DNA of 35,965 bases from UBA5905 sp964609975 (GTDB lineage: Bacteria > Bacillota > Clostridia > Oscillospirales > Acutalibacteraceae), in NCBI GenBank assembly GCA_964609975.1, contig CAZSTR010000014.1, forward strand, positions 1 to 35,965. Reading direction: 5' to 3'. Each line of letters opens with the position of its first letter. Positions within the stretch are counted from its first letter, which is position 1. The notes below the pieces were generated by a model. It did not search any database and was not told where the DNA came from. It saw nothing but the letters and a program-made list of their open reading frames with translations. The position numbers and the translations under genes are program-made. Positions 13,655 to 21,983 of this stretch are shown here, piece by piece.

Positions 13655-15610
13655 TCATTCCATCACAGTAAACAGAGCAATCCCATAAGGCGGAATGGTA
13701 TTCTTCAGCTTCAGCCGGGTTCCATCCAGCTCGCCCGTGCACCCATAGCCGTCCACCGATGTATATTCCCGATCCAGCAAAATTTCCGGCTCGATGATTT
13801 CGTCGGCAAAGATGTTCCACAGCCCCACCGACAGGCGGTTTCCGTCCCGCTTGCACAGTAGATACAGGAAGGGATTTTTCAGGCTGACCGCCGGCAGAGG
13901 CTTTTTCTGCAGCCATTCGATGCTCTCGACGAGCTGTTTTTGCCGGCAATAGTTGCGGGAAAGACCCACGCACCAGGTTCCGCGGGTGAGCACCGTTTCC
14001 GCCGCAAAGGGATAGACCATGAACCGCTGTCCCGCTTCATTTTCATACAAATAACAGCTGGGGAAGCGCTCGCAATGATCTATGCCCTCCGGCGGAATCA
14101 CGCCAAGCCCCGGCCCGGCCAAGCAGAACTGACCCAGCTCTTTGGCGCCCGGCTTCAGCACATAGCGATAGAAGCTGGCCTCTCGCTCGAAGCTGCAGGC
14201 GGTCATCTCTCCATCGAAAAGCTCGGCCACCGGCGCCGCAATGGGAGGCATGGCATCCACGCCGATGTCCACTCCCCGCTCCAACAGGATTTTCGCCGCC
14301 GGCGCATCCAAAATCACGCCCTGAGCCAGCATTTCCGGCGTCAGATGCTTCGCGTTTTCCCCGAAGGCCAGCGCCGCGCCGGTGGAAGCGCCATACACCG
14401 TCGGGATGGAGTTGTCACACAGAAAATTCTGAGAAACCAGCGGCAAATAGGTGCTGAACTGATCCACCGGATGGTCCTTTCCGAAGGAAATCCCGGTCAG
14501 CTGTGCGGTGTTTTCGAAAACGCGCACTCCCTCCACCGTTCCCTTGGAAAACCGTTTTTCGATTTCCTCATACAGCTCCCGGTTACGCAAATGACGATCC
14601 GCATAGCCTGTTTCATAGGTGGGCGAGGAATTATAGTCAATCATATATTTCAAAATGCCATCCGGTCCACCGTCCGCCCGCAGAACCGTGTCGAAAATCT
14701 CCAGCTCGGAAGCGGACACCAGAAACCGGGGACGGGGATAGGTGTCGCCCTCGGCAATCAGCTCGATGTTGTCTCCGCACCACTGGCATTGCAGGCGCTC
14801 CGCTTCCATATTGGTGGCGAAGGTGGGCATATTACGCCAATAGGGCGCGCCGGTCAAGCGCAGGAAAGGGCGGTGCTTTCCGGCCACAATCCGCGCCAGC
14901 TCGTCGATGCCGACGCCCTCGATGGTGAATGAGCTACTGTTCGCGCTCAGCCCCACGCGCACCTCCGGGTCCAACCCATGGACAAATCGCTCCACTTTTC
15001 CGGTGAATTCCCGCAGCGTCTGTCCCATCACATCCATCCAAGCCTGCCGCCGGGGGTTTTCGCCATGGTCATATACCCACTCGTGAAGCTGTTCCCGCGT
15101 CAGCGTTTCTCCCAGCCTTTTCTGCAAAAGCTCCATGTGCCGCGGACAGCAGCAGCCGATACGGTCGAAAAACGCCTTTCCGCCGCTGAGGGTATAATCG
15201 TCCTCGAACAAAACCGTTTTCGCACCCGCCTTCACGATGTTTTCCAAAACGCTGAAAAACTCCGCAACGAAATCCTCATCCAGCGGACAAAACGCGCCGG
15301 GGAAAAAATCGCCGTCGGCGGCGAGGCTGTGAATTTTCGTGAAGGGGGCGTTGTTGTCATAGCAATAGGGCGCACCATAGCCAATCGTCGGCGCAAGCCA
15401 CGCCCCCACTGCGAAGCCCCGCTCCTCCAAAAAGCGCTTATTTTCACAATAGGTTTCGAATTCGACCCGCTTTTTCTCCTCGTCGCATATAATCCGCGCA
15501 TAGGTCAACAGCACCAAATCCGGTTGCAGGCGGGACAACTCCCCCGCTAGCTTTTCCTTGTGCTCCTCGGTCCATTTCCGGTTATAAATCGGCACCCATA
15601 GCTTATACAT
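13655..15610 (-). CDS. Putative TIM-barrel glycoside hydrolase-like protein
   Basis: A 651-residue cytosolic protein. I chose ATG 15610 (MYKLWVPIYN) because CAGGAG lies just upstream; an in-frame start 14 codons earlier has no such site. The N-terminal half looks like a barrel with strand-end acidic residues (TVLFEDDYTLSGG). The middle (about residues 385-470) resembles the flavodoxin-like A4/GH42 trimerisation domain (LCDNSIPTVYGAS, then APAAKILLERGVD). The C-terminal 100 residues are beta-rich and end NTIPPYGIALFTV, as in GH C-terminal domains. I cannot name the family or substrate. It sits divergent to an AraC/PocR regulator and upstream of a transporter, the usual layout of an inducible sugar-use operon. 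Confidence 0.6.
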   Translation of the reverse strand: MYKLWVPIYNRKWTEEHKEKLAGELSRLQPDLVLLTYARIICDEEKKRVEFETYCENKRFLEERGFAVGAWLAPTIGYGAPYCYDNNAPFTKIHSLAADGDFFPGAFCPLDEDFVAEFFSVLENIVKAGAKTVLFEDDYTLSGGKAFFDRIGCCCPRHMELLQKRLGETLTREQLHEWVYDHGENPRRQAWMDVMGQTLREFTGKVERFVHGLDPEVRVGLSANSSSFTIEGVGIDELARIVAGKHRPFLRLTGAPYWRNMPTFATNMEAERLQCQWCGDNIELIAEGDTYPRPRFLVSASELEIFDTVLRADGGPDGILKYMIDYNSSPTYETGYADRHLRNRELYEEIEKRFSKGTVEGVRVFENTAQLTGISFGKDHPVDQFSTYLPLVSQNFLCDNSIPTVYGASTGAALAFGENAKHLTPEMLAQGVILDAPAAKILLERGVDIGVDAMPPIAAPVAELFDGEMTACSFEREASFYRYVLKPGAKELGQFCLAGPGLGVIPPEGIDHCERFPSCYLYENEAGQRFMVYPFAAETVLTRGTWCVGLSRNYCRQKQLVESIEWLQKKPLPAVSLKNPFLYLLCKRDGNRLSVGLWNIFADEIIEPEILLDREYTSVDGYGCTGELDGTRLKLKNTIPPYGIALFTVME

Positions 15611-15668
15611 ACGCGTTTCTCCTGTTCTGCAAATTTTCCATTGTCCGCGCAACGGCTTTTTCCCTTTG

Positions 15669-15696
15669 ATTATACGGCCTTCCAGCCAATTTTCAA
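15669..15696 (-). promoter_or_regulatory. Promoter of the hydrolase-transporter operon
   Basis: Minus strand TTGAAA (15691-15696), 16-bp spacer, TATAAT (15669-15674), about 60 bp upstream of the start. The first TCCCGAAA box lies 10 bp upstream of the -35, a placement suited to activation by the AraC protein. Confidence 0.7.
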
Positions 15697-15706
15697 TACA
15701 CTATTC

Positions 15707-15736
15707 TCCCGAAATTGTTGCATTATTTTCCCGAAA
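15707..15736. promoter_or_regulatory. Two direct TCCCGAAA boxes, candidate AraC operator
   Basis: TCCCGAAA occurs at 15707-15714 and again at 15729-15736, 22 bp apart, roughly two helical turns. The flanks also resemble each other (TTC/TTT before). AraC proteins bind direct repeats at such spacing. One box is next to the hydrolase -35; the other lies between -35 and -10 of the araC promoter, as expected for autorepression. Confidence 0.55.
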
Positions 15737-15746
15737 GTGATACAAT
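15718..15746 (+). promoter_or_regulatory. Promoter of the AraC-type regulator
   Basis: TTGCAT (15718-15723), 17-bp spacer containing a TCCCGAAA box, TACAAT (15741-15746). The start codon follows 21 bp later, so the leader is very short. Confidence 0.7.
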
Positions 15747-15767
15747 AGTAAAAAAGGAGGGGGAATT

Positions 15768-16559
15768 GTGCGTATTCACTATACCGCCGACCGGCTGAGC
15801 GCTGTTTTACAAAGCCTGTCCACGCTGACGGGAGTCAGCATCAGCTTTTTGACCCCCACCTATGAGGTGCTGTGCAATTTTGCTCCGGCCACAAACTTCT
15901 GCACGGTTTATCAGAAGGAATTTGGCTGTGACCGCTGTTTCTCCTGCGACCGGCAGTTATTGGAGCGCTGTGAAAAAAGCGGCCGGCTGGAGGAGCATTT
16001 TTGCCACGCCGGATTATACGATGCGGCCATGCCGGTGGTGAAATCCGATGTCCCGGTGGGATTTATTCTCATGGGGCGACTGCGCACCGCCGCCTCCCCC
16101 GTCTCCCCCTTCCAAAACAAGCCGCTGAACGTGCTATACCGCCAGCTTCCCTTTTTCGATGAGGAGCGCCTGCAAAGCCTGCGCAATCTGCTGGCGAACA
16201 TTCTCTTTTCGGACAGCGTCACCCTGGAAACGGACACGCTTTTCGACGAAGCGCGGGACTATATCGAGGGGCATCTGGAGGAAAAGCTGACGGTTCCCCG
16301 GCTGTGCAAGCAGCTGGGGGTCAGCAAAAATCGGCTGTATCAAAGCTTTCGGGAAGCCGCCGGCATCGCCGTCAACGAATATATCATCGAGCAGCGGCTG
16401 TCCCGCGCCAAAAGGCTGTTGGCCGAAACCGAAAGCACCGTCAACGCGGTCAGCGACCGGGTTGGCCTGCACAACGAAGCGTATTTTTGTCGTCTGTTCA
16501 AGCAACGCTTCGACTGCACCCCGACGGACTATCGCAGAGCCGCCCGCTCCCGTACATAA
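15768..16559 (+). CDS. AraC family regulator with PocR-type sensor domain
   Basis: A 263-residue regulator with a GTG start at 15768 after AAGGAGG. Residues about 5-140 look like a PocR-type sensory domain: FGCDRCFSCDRQLLERC is the Cys-rich CxxC set of the family, followed by HFCHAGLYDAAMPV and VPVGFILMGRL. The C-terminal 100 residues are an AraC/XylS double HTH: KLTVPRLCKQLGVSKNRLY, then SDRVGLHNEAYFCRLFKQRF and the P-T-x-Y-R-R end. PocR domains bind small ligands, often polyols or sugars. The divergent hydrolase-transporter pair is the likely target (inference from layout and shared boxes). Confidence 0.9.
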   Translation: MRIHYTADRLSAVLQSLSTLTGVSISFLTPTYEVLCNFAPATNFCTVYQKEFGCDRCFSCDRQLLERCEKSGRLEEHFCHAGLYDAAMPVVKSDVPVGFILMGRLRTAASPVSPFQNKPLNVLYRQLPFFDEERLQSLRNLLANILFSDSVTLETDTLFDEARDYIEGHLEEKLTVPRLCKQLGVSKNRLYQSFREAAGIAVNEYIIEQRLSRAKRLLAETESTVNAVSDRVGLHNEAYFCRLFKQRFDCTPTDYRRAARSRT

Positions 16560-16592
16560 AAATGGCGGGAGCACATTTTCAGCGCTCCCACC
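16557..16592 (-). terminator. Terminator of the small helical protein gene
   Basis: Minus strand GGTGGGAGC, loop of 11, GCTCCCGCC (nine pairs, one G-U), then ATTTTTA. It lies just after the minus-strand gene stop and overlaps the end of the regulator gene on the other strand. Confidence 0.65.
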
Positions 16593-16595
16593 GGC

Positions 16596-17039
16596 TCATA
16601 AATATTGCTTCATTTGGCAAATGTTGTTTTCCTCGGTCTCCAGCAGTCGGTCGGCCAACGCCCGTATTTCCTCGGCGGCATCGGTATGGGCATGAAGCTG
16701 ACGGAGAATTTTCGTTACCCCCATACTGCTCCCCTGGATGAGCATATCCGCCAGTGCCGCCGGGGAGCTGTCCCGCGCCACCCGCCAGGCGGCGGTCCAG
16801 CGCACCATACGCCGCTGGAAACAGCCAACCCCCTTCGGCGTTTTTCCCCGCCGCCGCAGAAGAATTTCCGCCTCGTCCATCACCGCCTGATATTCCATGA
16901 ACTGGGTTTCCACCGCCTTGCGGAATTCAGGCGCGTCGGTACAGCGCATCACAAAATACAGCCCATCCCGCCCTATTTCGGCGTTTCGGTATATCTGCTC
17001 CAGCAAATGAATTTCTCTCTCGTTTTCCACCTTTTTCAC
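16596..17039 (-). CDS. Small all-helical protein, ferritin-like (DUF2383-like?)
   Basis: A 147-residue protein. GTG 17039 is preferred because AAAAGGAG lies upstream; a longer TTG start at 17093 has no clear site. The sequence is all helical, with four amphipathic stretches (LLEQIYRNAEIGRDGLYFVM, FRKAVETQFMEYQAVMDEAE, then an Arg-rich helix and a last one ending LLETEENNICQMKQYL). This resembles ferritin-like four-helix bundles of the DUF2383 kind. No clear di-iron E-x-x-H pairs are seen, so metal binding is doubtful. There is no signal peptide. The function is unknown; it is divergent from polA. Confidence 0.55.
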   Translation of the reverse strand: MKKVENEREIHLLEQIYRNAEIGRDGLYFVMRCTDAPEFRKAVETQFMEYQAVMDEAEILLRRRGKTPKGVGCFQRRMVRWTAAWRVARDSSPAALADMLIQGSSMGVTKILRQLHAHTDAAEEIRALADRLLETEENNICQMKQYL

Positions 17040-17164
17040 CTCTTTCGTCTCCTTTTCAGTATTTCCTGCGGGGTCACAGATATTCTTTTTCAAAAAGACT
17101 GGATTTTTTTGCCGTTCTTCGCTACAATATAGATAACCTCAAAAAACAGGAGTGTATACAGTCC

Positions 17165-19729
17165 ATGAAGCTATTGATTATCGACGCAAACAGCATCGTC
17201 AACCGGGCATTTTACGGTGTGAAGGCGCTGACCACCCATGACGGGCGCTATACCAATGCCATCGTTGGCTTTTTGAACATTTTACAAAAGCTACGCGAGA
17301 CAACCGAAGCCACCGCCATCGCTGTCGCCTTCGATGTGCACGCCCCCACCTTCCGTCACAAGGCCTATGCGGACTATAAGGCCGGACGCAAGGGGATGCC
17401 GGAGGAGCTGCGCCAGCAAATCGCGCCGCTGAAAACCATTTTGCGCGCCATGGGACTGCAGCTGGTGGAGCTGGAGGGCTTCGAGGCGGACGACATCCTC
17501 GGCACCCTGTCCGCCGCCGCCGAGGAGCGGGGCGACGAGTGCTTTCTGGCCACCGGCGACCGAGACAGCCTTCAGCTGGTCAGCGACCGGGTGACGGTTC
17601 TGCTGTCCACAACGAAAATGGGCCATCCGGAAACCCTGCGCTTCACGCCGGAAGCCGTGCAGGAAAAATACGGCCTCTCCCCTCGCCAGCTCATCGACCT
17701 GAAGGCACTTCAGGGGGACACCAGCGACAACATCCCCGGTGTGCCTGGCGTGGGAGAAAAAACCGCACTGGAGCTTATGCACCGCTTCGGCTCGCTGGAT
17801 TCCGTTTATGCCTCTCTGGACAGCTCCGAGCTTCGGGACTCTCTGCGCAAGCGGCTCGTCGTCGGAAAGGACAGCGCCTATATGAGCCGGGAGCTTGGCA
17901 CCATCTGCCGCACCGCCCCCATCGAAACCGCCCCCGCCGCCTATGCGGTGGCTCCCATGGACGCCCCCACGCTGACCGCACAGCTTCAGGACTTGGAGCT
18001 GTATAAATGGATGGACAAGCTGGGGCTTCAGCCCACCACCGCCCCCGTGGCGACCGTCGAGGTCGCCCCTCTGCCGGCGATTTCCGTGGGAGGAAACGAA
18101 TCCGCTGCCGCGCTTTTGGCCGCGGCAAGAGAAAGCCGCCATCTGGATGTGCTGGCGCAAATCGAAGGCGGCGAAATCGTCCGCCTGTCGGCGGCGGTCG
18201 GCGAGCTGTGCGCCCATATCGACCGCTTCGCGCCGGAATTCGAAGGGCTGACCGCTCTGCTTTGGGATGAAAGCGTGGAAAAGCGTACCCACAACATGAA
18301 GCCGCTGTTGGCCACCCTGATGGCCGACGGAAAACATCCAGCCGCCTTCGGGCTGGACACCGCCCTCGCCGCCTATCTACTGGATCCACTGGCCTCAGAT
18401 TATTCCCTTCCTCATTTATTGCAGAGCTATGGACTGGCTGACGAGGAGCCGATTCGCCGGTTTTCTGCCCTCGCCGATCGGCTGGAGGCCGCGCTGAAGG
18501 AGCAGGAAATGCATTCTCTGCTCACTGAGGTGGAACAGCCCCTCGCCACGGTTTTGGCGGCGATGGAAAACGAGGGCTGTGCCGTGGACCGAGAGGGCAT
18601 CGCCGCCTTCGGACGCACCCTCACCGGGCGCATCACCACCCTTCAGGAGAAAATTTTCCGGCAGGTTGGCTACGCCTTCAATCTGAATTCCCCCAAGCAA
18701 CTGGGAAAGGCGCTGTTTGAGGATTTGTGTCTGCCCGCCGGGAAAAAGACCCGCTCCGGCTATTCCACCAGCGCCGAGGTGCTGGAAAAGCTGCGAGGCG
18801 CCCATCCGGTGGTGGATCAGCTTTTGGAATATCGCATCCTATCGAAGCTCAACGGCACCTATTGCGAGGGATTGCTGAAGGTCATCGGCGAGGACGGGCG
18901 TATCCATTCGGTTTTCAACCAGACCGAAACCCGCACCGGGCGCATTTCCTCCTCTGAGCCGAATTTGCAAAACATCCCCGTGCGTTCGGAGCTGGGACGC
19001 CAAATGCGCCGCTTTTTCCACGCGCGGGAGGGGTTTGTTCTGTGCGACGCGGACTATTCCCAGATTGAGCTGCGGGTGCTGGCACACATGGCGGATGAAC
19101 CGACCATGCTGGCCGCCTTCAACACCGGCGAGGACATTCACCGCTCCACGGCGGCCCAGGTCTTCGGCGTGACGGAGGAGCAGGTCACGCCCCTCATGCG
19201 CTCCCAGGCCAAGGCCGTGAATTTCGGCATCATCTATGGCATCGGTGCTCACTCTCTCGGTGAGGATTTGGGCGTGAGCTATCGGGAGGCCAAAAACTAT
19301 ATTGACCAGTATCTCCGGCATTTCGGAAGGGTTTCCGCTTTTATGGACGGGCTTGTGGAGCAGGCCACCCAGCGGGGCTATGCCGAAACCCTTTTCCATC
19401 GCCGGCGTCCGTTGCCGGAGCTGAAGGCGGGCAACGCCATGACCCGCAAATTCGGCGAGCGCGCTGCCCGCAACACCCCCATCCAGGGCACCGCCGCCGA
19501 TATCATCAAAATCGCCATGGTGCGCGTGTATCAGCGGCTGGAGCGGGAACAGCTTCGGGCACGGCTGATTTTGCAAATCCATGACGAGTTGATTGTGGAG
19601 ACGCCGCTGGAGGAACAGGAGCGGGTCGCCGCCTTGCTCAAGGAGGAAATGGAAGCCGCCGTCGCCCTGCGCGTCCCCATGGAGGCGGAGGTGCATTGCG
19701 GACAAACCTGGTATGATGCCAAGGGCTGA
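17165..19729 (+). CDS. polA: DNA polymerase I
   Basis: An 854-residue protein of normal length for Firmicutes. Residues 1-290 are the 5'-3' nuclease (LLIIDANSIVNRAFYG, FEADDILGTL, GDTSDNIPGVPGVGEKTA). Residues about 300-470 are a 3'-5' exonuclease fold lacking the D-x-E catalytic pair, so proofreading is very probably lost, as in many Gram-positives. The polymerase part shows motif A CDADYSQIELRVLAHM (about 626), motif B RSQAKAVNFGIIYG and motif C QIHDELIVE (about 803). It acts in gap repair and RNA primer removal. The Shine-Dalgarno AGGAG is 12 bases from ATG, rather far. A terminator follows. Confidence 0.98.
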   Translation: MKLLIIDANSIVNRAFYGVKALTTHDGRYTNAIVGFLNILQKLRETTEATAIAVAFDVHAPTFRHKAYADYKAGRKGMPEELRQQIAPLKTILRAMGLQLVELEGFEADDILGTLSAAAEERGDECFLATGDRDSLQLVSDRVTVLLSTTKMGHPETLRFTPEAVQEKYGLSPRQLIDLKALQGDTSDNIPGVPGVGEKTALELMHRFGSLDSVYASLDSSELRDSLRKRLVVGKDSAYMSRELGTICRTAPIETAPAAYAVAPMDAPTLTAQLQDLELYKWMDKLGLQPTTAPVATVEVAPLPAISVGGNESAAALLAAARESRHLDVLAQIEGGEIVRLSAAVGELCAHIDRFAPEFEGLTALLWDESVEKRTHNMKPLLATLMADGKHPAAFGLDTALAAYLLDPLASDYSLPHLLQSYGLADEEPIRRFSALADRLEAALKEQEMHSLLTEVEQPLATVLAAMENEGCAVDREGIAAFGRTLTGRITTLQEKIFRQVGYAFNLNSPKQLGKALFEDLCLPAGKKTRSGYSTSAEVLEKLRGAHPVVDQLLEYRILSKLNGTYCEGLLKVIGEDGRIHSVFNQTETRTGRISSSEPNLQNIPVRSELGRQMRRFFHAREGFVLCDADYSQIELRVLAHMADEPTMLAAFNTGEDIHRSTAAQVFGVTEEQVTPLMRSQAKAVNFGIIYGIGAHSLGEDLGVSYREAKNYIDQYLRHFGRVSAFMDGLVEQATQRGYAETLFHRRRPLPELKAGNAMTRKFGERAARNTPIQGTAADIIKIAMVRVYQRLEREQLRARLILQIHDELIVETPLEEQERVAALLKEEMEAAVALRVPMEAEVHCGQTWYDAKG

Positions 19730-19783
19730 TGCATATAGTGTATTGAATTTCACTCTATGCACCGGGAAAGACCCGTCATTTCG

Positions 19784-19825
19784 ACAGGAGCCGGTCTGCG
19801 AGACCGGCTCCTGTTTGCCTTTTTT
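19784..19825 (+). terminator. Terminator after polA
   Basis: ACAGGAGCCGGTCT (19784-19797), loop GCG, AGACCGGCTCCTGT (19801-19814): a perfect 14-bp stem followed by T-rich sequence. Confidence 0.9.
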
Positions 19826-19913
19826 GTCGGAAATCGCGCCAAATCCTTTTGACACAAATCACAAATTCGACAGAATTCACGAAAATTCTTTTCAATGTTT
19901 TACACAAAACCCC

Positions 19914-19942
19914 TTGCCTTTTTGGCGTATAGTTGGTAAAAT
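19914..19942 (+). promoter_or_regulatory. Promoter of the glycogen operon
   Basis: TTGCCT (19914-19919), 17-bp spacer, TAAAAT (19937-19942), about 50 bp before glgB. It is the only clear promoter between polA and glgA. Confidence 0.7.
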
Positions 19943-19994
19943 ATAGGCACGGAGAAAAAATGTGCGGATTGTCATCATGCAGGAGGTTGAGACT

Positions 19995-21983
19995 ATGGAG
20001 CTGACTCTGTCCGACGAACGGCTACAGGAATCCCGTCGGCAGTTTTTTGCGGGGACGGACACCCATTGCTATCGGTGGCTCGGTTGTCATTATGCCGGAG
20101 ACGGAGGCTACACCTTCCGGGTGTGGGCGCCGGCCGCCCGCGCGGTGTCCCTCATTGGCGATTTCAACGGCTGGGACCCGGAGGCGACACCCATGGAGCG
20201 GGCGGCGGACGGCGTGTTCGAATGTAGCTTGCAGGGGATTCAACCCTATGCCTGCTACAAATACCATGTGGTGGGGGCGAACGGCGAAGCAACCGACAAA
20301 TGCGACCCCTTTGCCGCCCACCAAGAAACGCGCCCCGGCACCGCCTCGAAGGTGTTCGCCGTGGGCGGCTATTCCTGGGGAGATGGCGATTGGCTACGCC
20401 ACAAGCAGGAGGGCACGGTTTATGACTGCCCGATGAACATCTACGAGGTGCACGCCGGCTCCTGGCGGCGCTATGCAGACAACAACACCTTCAGCTATCG
20501 CAAGCTGGCGGAGGAGCTGATTCCCTATGTACAGGATATGGGCTACACCCATATTGAGCTTTTGCCCATCATGGAATATCCCTTCGATGGCTCCTGGGGC
20601 TATCAAGTGACCGGCTATTACGCTCCCACCTCCCGCTATGGCACGCCGGAGGACTTCATGGCCTTCGTGGACGCCTGCCATCAGGCGGGACTGGGCGTGA
20701 TTCTCGACTGGGTGCCCGCCCATTTTCCGAAGGACGCCTGCGGGCTTTATCGCTTCGACGGAAGCCCCTGCTATGAATACGCCGACCCCCGCAAGGGGGA
20801 GCATAAAGAATGGGGCACCTGCGTTTTTGACTATGGGAAGCCCCAGGTGCGCTCCTTTCTCATCTCCAACGCCCTTTATTGGCTGGAGGAGTTCCATATC
20901 GACGGTCTGCGGGTGGACGCGGTGGCCTCCATGCTGTATCTCGACTATAACCGCCGCGCCGGCGAATGGATTCCCAACTGTCACGGCGGAAACGAAAATC
21001 TCGAAGCGGTGGCGTTCCTGCGCCAGCTCAACGAAGCCGTTTTCTCTGCCCATCCGGACGCGTTGATGATCGCCGAGGAGTCCACCGCCTGGCCCATGGT
21101 TTCCCGCCCCACCTGCGATGGCGGGCTAGGCTTCAACTATAAGTGGAACATGGGCTGGATGAACGATATGCTTCGATATGCCGCCATGGATCCCCTATTC
21201 CGCAAGGGAAACCAGAACCTTTTGACCTTTTCCATGATGTATGCCTTTTCGGAAAACTTTGTGCTGCCCATCTCCCACGACGAGGTGGTGCACGGAAAAG
21301 GCTCCCTCATCAACAAAATGCCGGGAACCTACGAGGAAAAATTCGCCGGTCTGCGGGTGTTCCTCGGTTATACGATGACCCATCCCGGAAAAAAGCTGCT
21401 GTTCATGGGCAGCGAATTCGGACAATTCAAGGAATGGGACTTTGAAAACGGACTGGACTGGTTGCTTTTGGACTATGAAAGCCATCGGATGCTGCGCCAC
21501 TATGTGCGCACTCTCAATCATCTTTATCGGGAAACCCCAGCCCTGTGGGAAAACGATTTCTCCTGGGAGGGCTTTCAGTGGATTGCCAACGACGACAATG
21601 CCCAAAGCGTCATCGCTTTTCGCCGCATCGACCGGCAAGGGCATGAGCTGGTGACCGTTTGCAATTTCACGCCCGTTTGCCGGGAGCATTATCGCATCGG
21701 CTTGCCCCTGGGAGGAAACTGGGTGGAGGTGTTCAACTCCGACCTGGCGGAATTCGGCGGCGAAAACCGGCGAAATACCAAAATCCGTTGCGAAAAGAAG
21801 CCCTGGCATGGCCTCGACCATTCGGCGGAGCTGACGCTTCCGCCGCTGTCGGTGCTTCTGCTCCGGCGAAAGACGCCGACCCCATCCAAAGAACCATCCG
21901 GCTCACCGCCCCGCACCCGCAAAAGCGCAGCCAGGAAACCCCATCAATCCAAAACAGGAGGGAGAACCATCCATGTTCCGTAA
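19995..21983 (+). CDS. glgB: 1,4-alpha-glucan branching enzyme
   Basis: A 662-residue GH13 enzyme that makes alpha-1,6 branches in glycogen. ATG 19995 is set by AGGAGG at 19981-19986. An N-terminal CBM48 (YTFRVWAPAARAVSLIGDFNGW) precedes the barrel. Catalytic sites: DGLRVDAVASMLY (nucleophile Asp), IAEESTAWP (acid Glu), SHDEVVHGKGS (transition-state Asp). The core ends at LPPLSVLLLRRK; some 36 further residues form a basic, Pro/Ser/Lys-rich tail that runs into glgC. The stop overlaps the glgC start by 11 bp. First gene of glgB-C-D-A. Confidence 0.97.
   Translation: MELTLSDERLQESRRQFFAGTDTHCYRWLGCHYAGDGGYTFRVWAPAARAVSLIGDFNGWDPEATPMERAADGVFECSLQGIQPYACYKYHVVGANGEATDKCDPFAAHQETRPGTASKVFAVGGYSWGDGDWLRHKQEGTVYDCPMNIYEVHAGSWRRYADNNTFSYRKLAEELIPYVQDMGYTHIELLPIMEYPFDGSWGYQVTGYYAPTSRYGTPEDFMAFVDACHQAGLGVILDWVPAHFPKDACGLYRFDGSPCYEYADPRKGEHKEWGTCVFDYGKPQVRSFLISNALYWLEEFHIDGLRVDAVASMLYLDYNRRAGEWIPNCHGGNENLEAVAFLRQLNEAVFSAHPDALMIAEESTAWPMVSRPTCDGGLGFNYKWNMGWMNDMLRYAAMDPLFRKGNQNLLTFSMMYAFSENFVLPISHDEVVHGKGSLINKMPGTYEEKFAGLRVFLGYTMTHPGKKLLFMGSEFGQFKEWDFENGLDWLLLDYESHRMLRHYVRTLNHLYRETPALWENDFSWEGFQWIANDDNAQSVIAFRRIDRQGHELVTVCNFTPVCREHYRIGLPLGGNWVEVFNSDLAEFGGENRRNTKIRCEKKPWHGLDHSAELTLPPLSVLLLRRKTPTPSKEPSGSPPRTRKSAARKPHQSKTGGRTIHVP

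Noticed and set aside
13940..14932. Plus-strand frame opposite the hydrolase-like gene
   Set aside because: No start signal or domain; the minus-strand frame has a ribosome binding site and plausible protein features.
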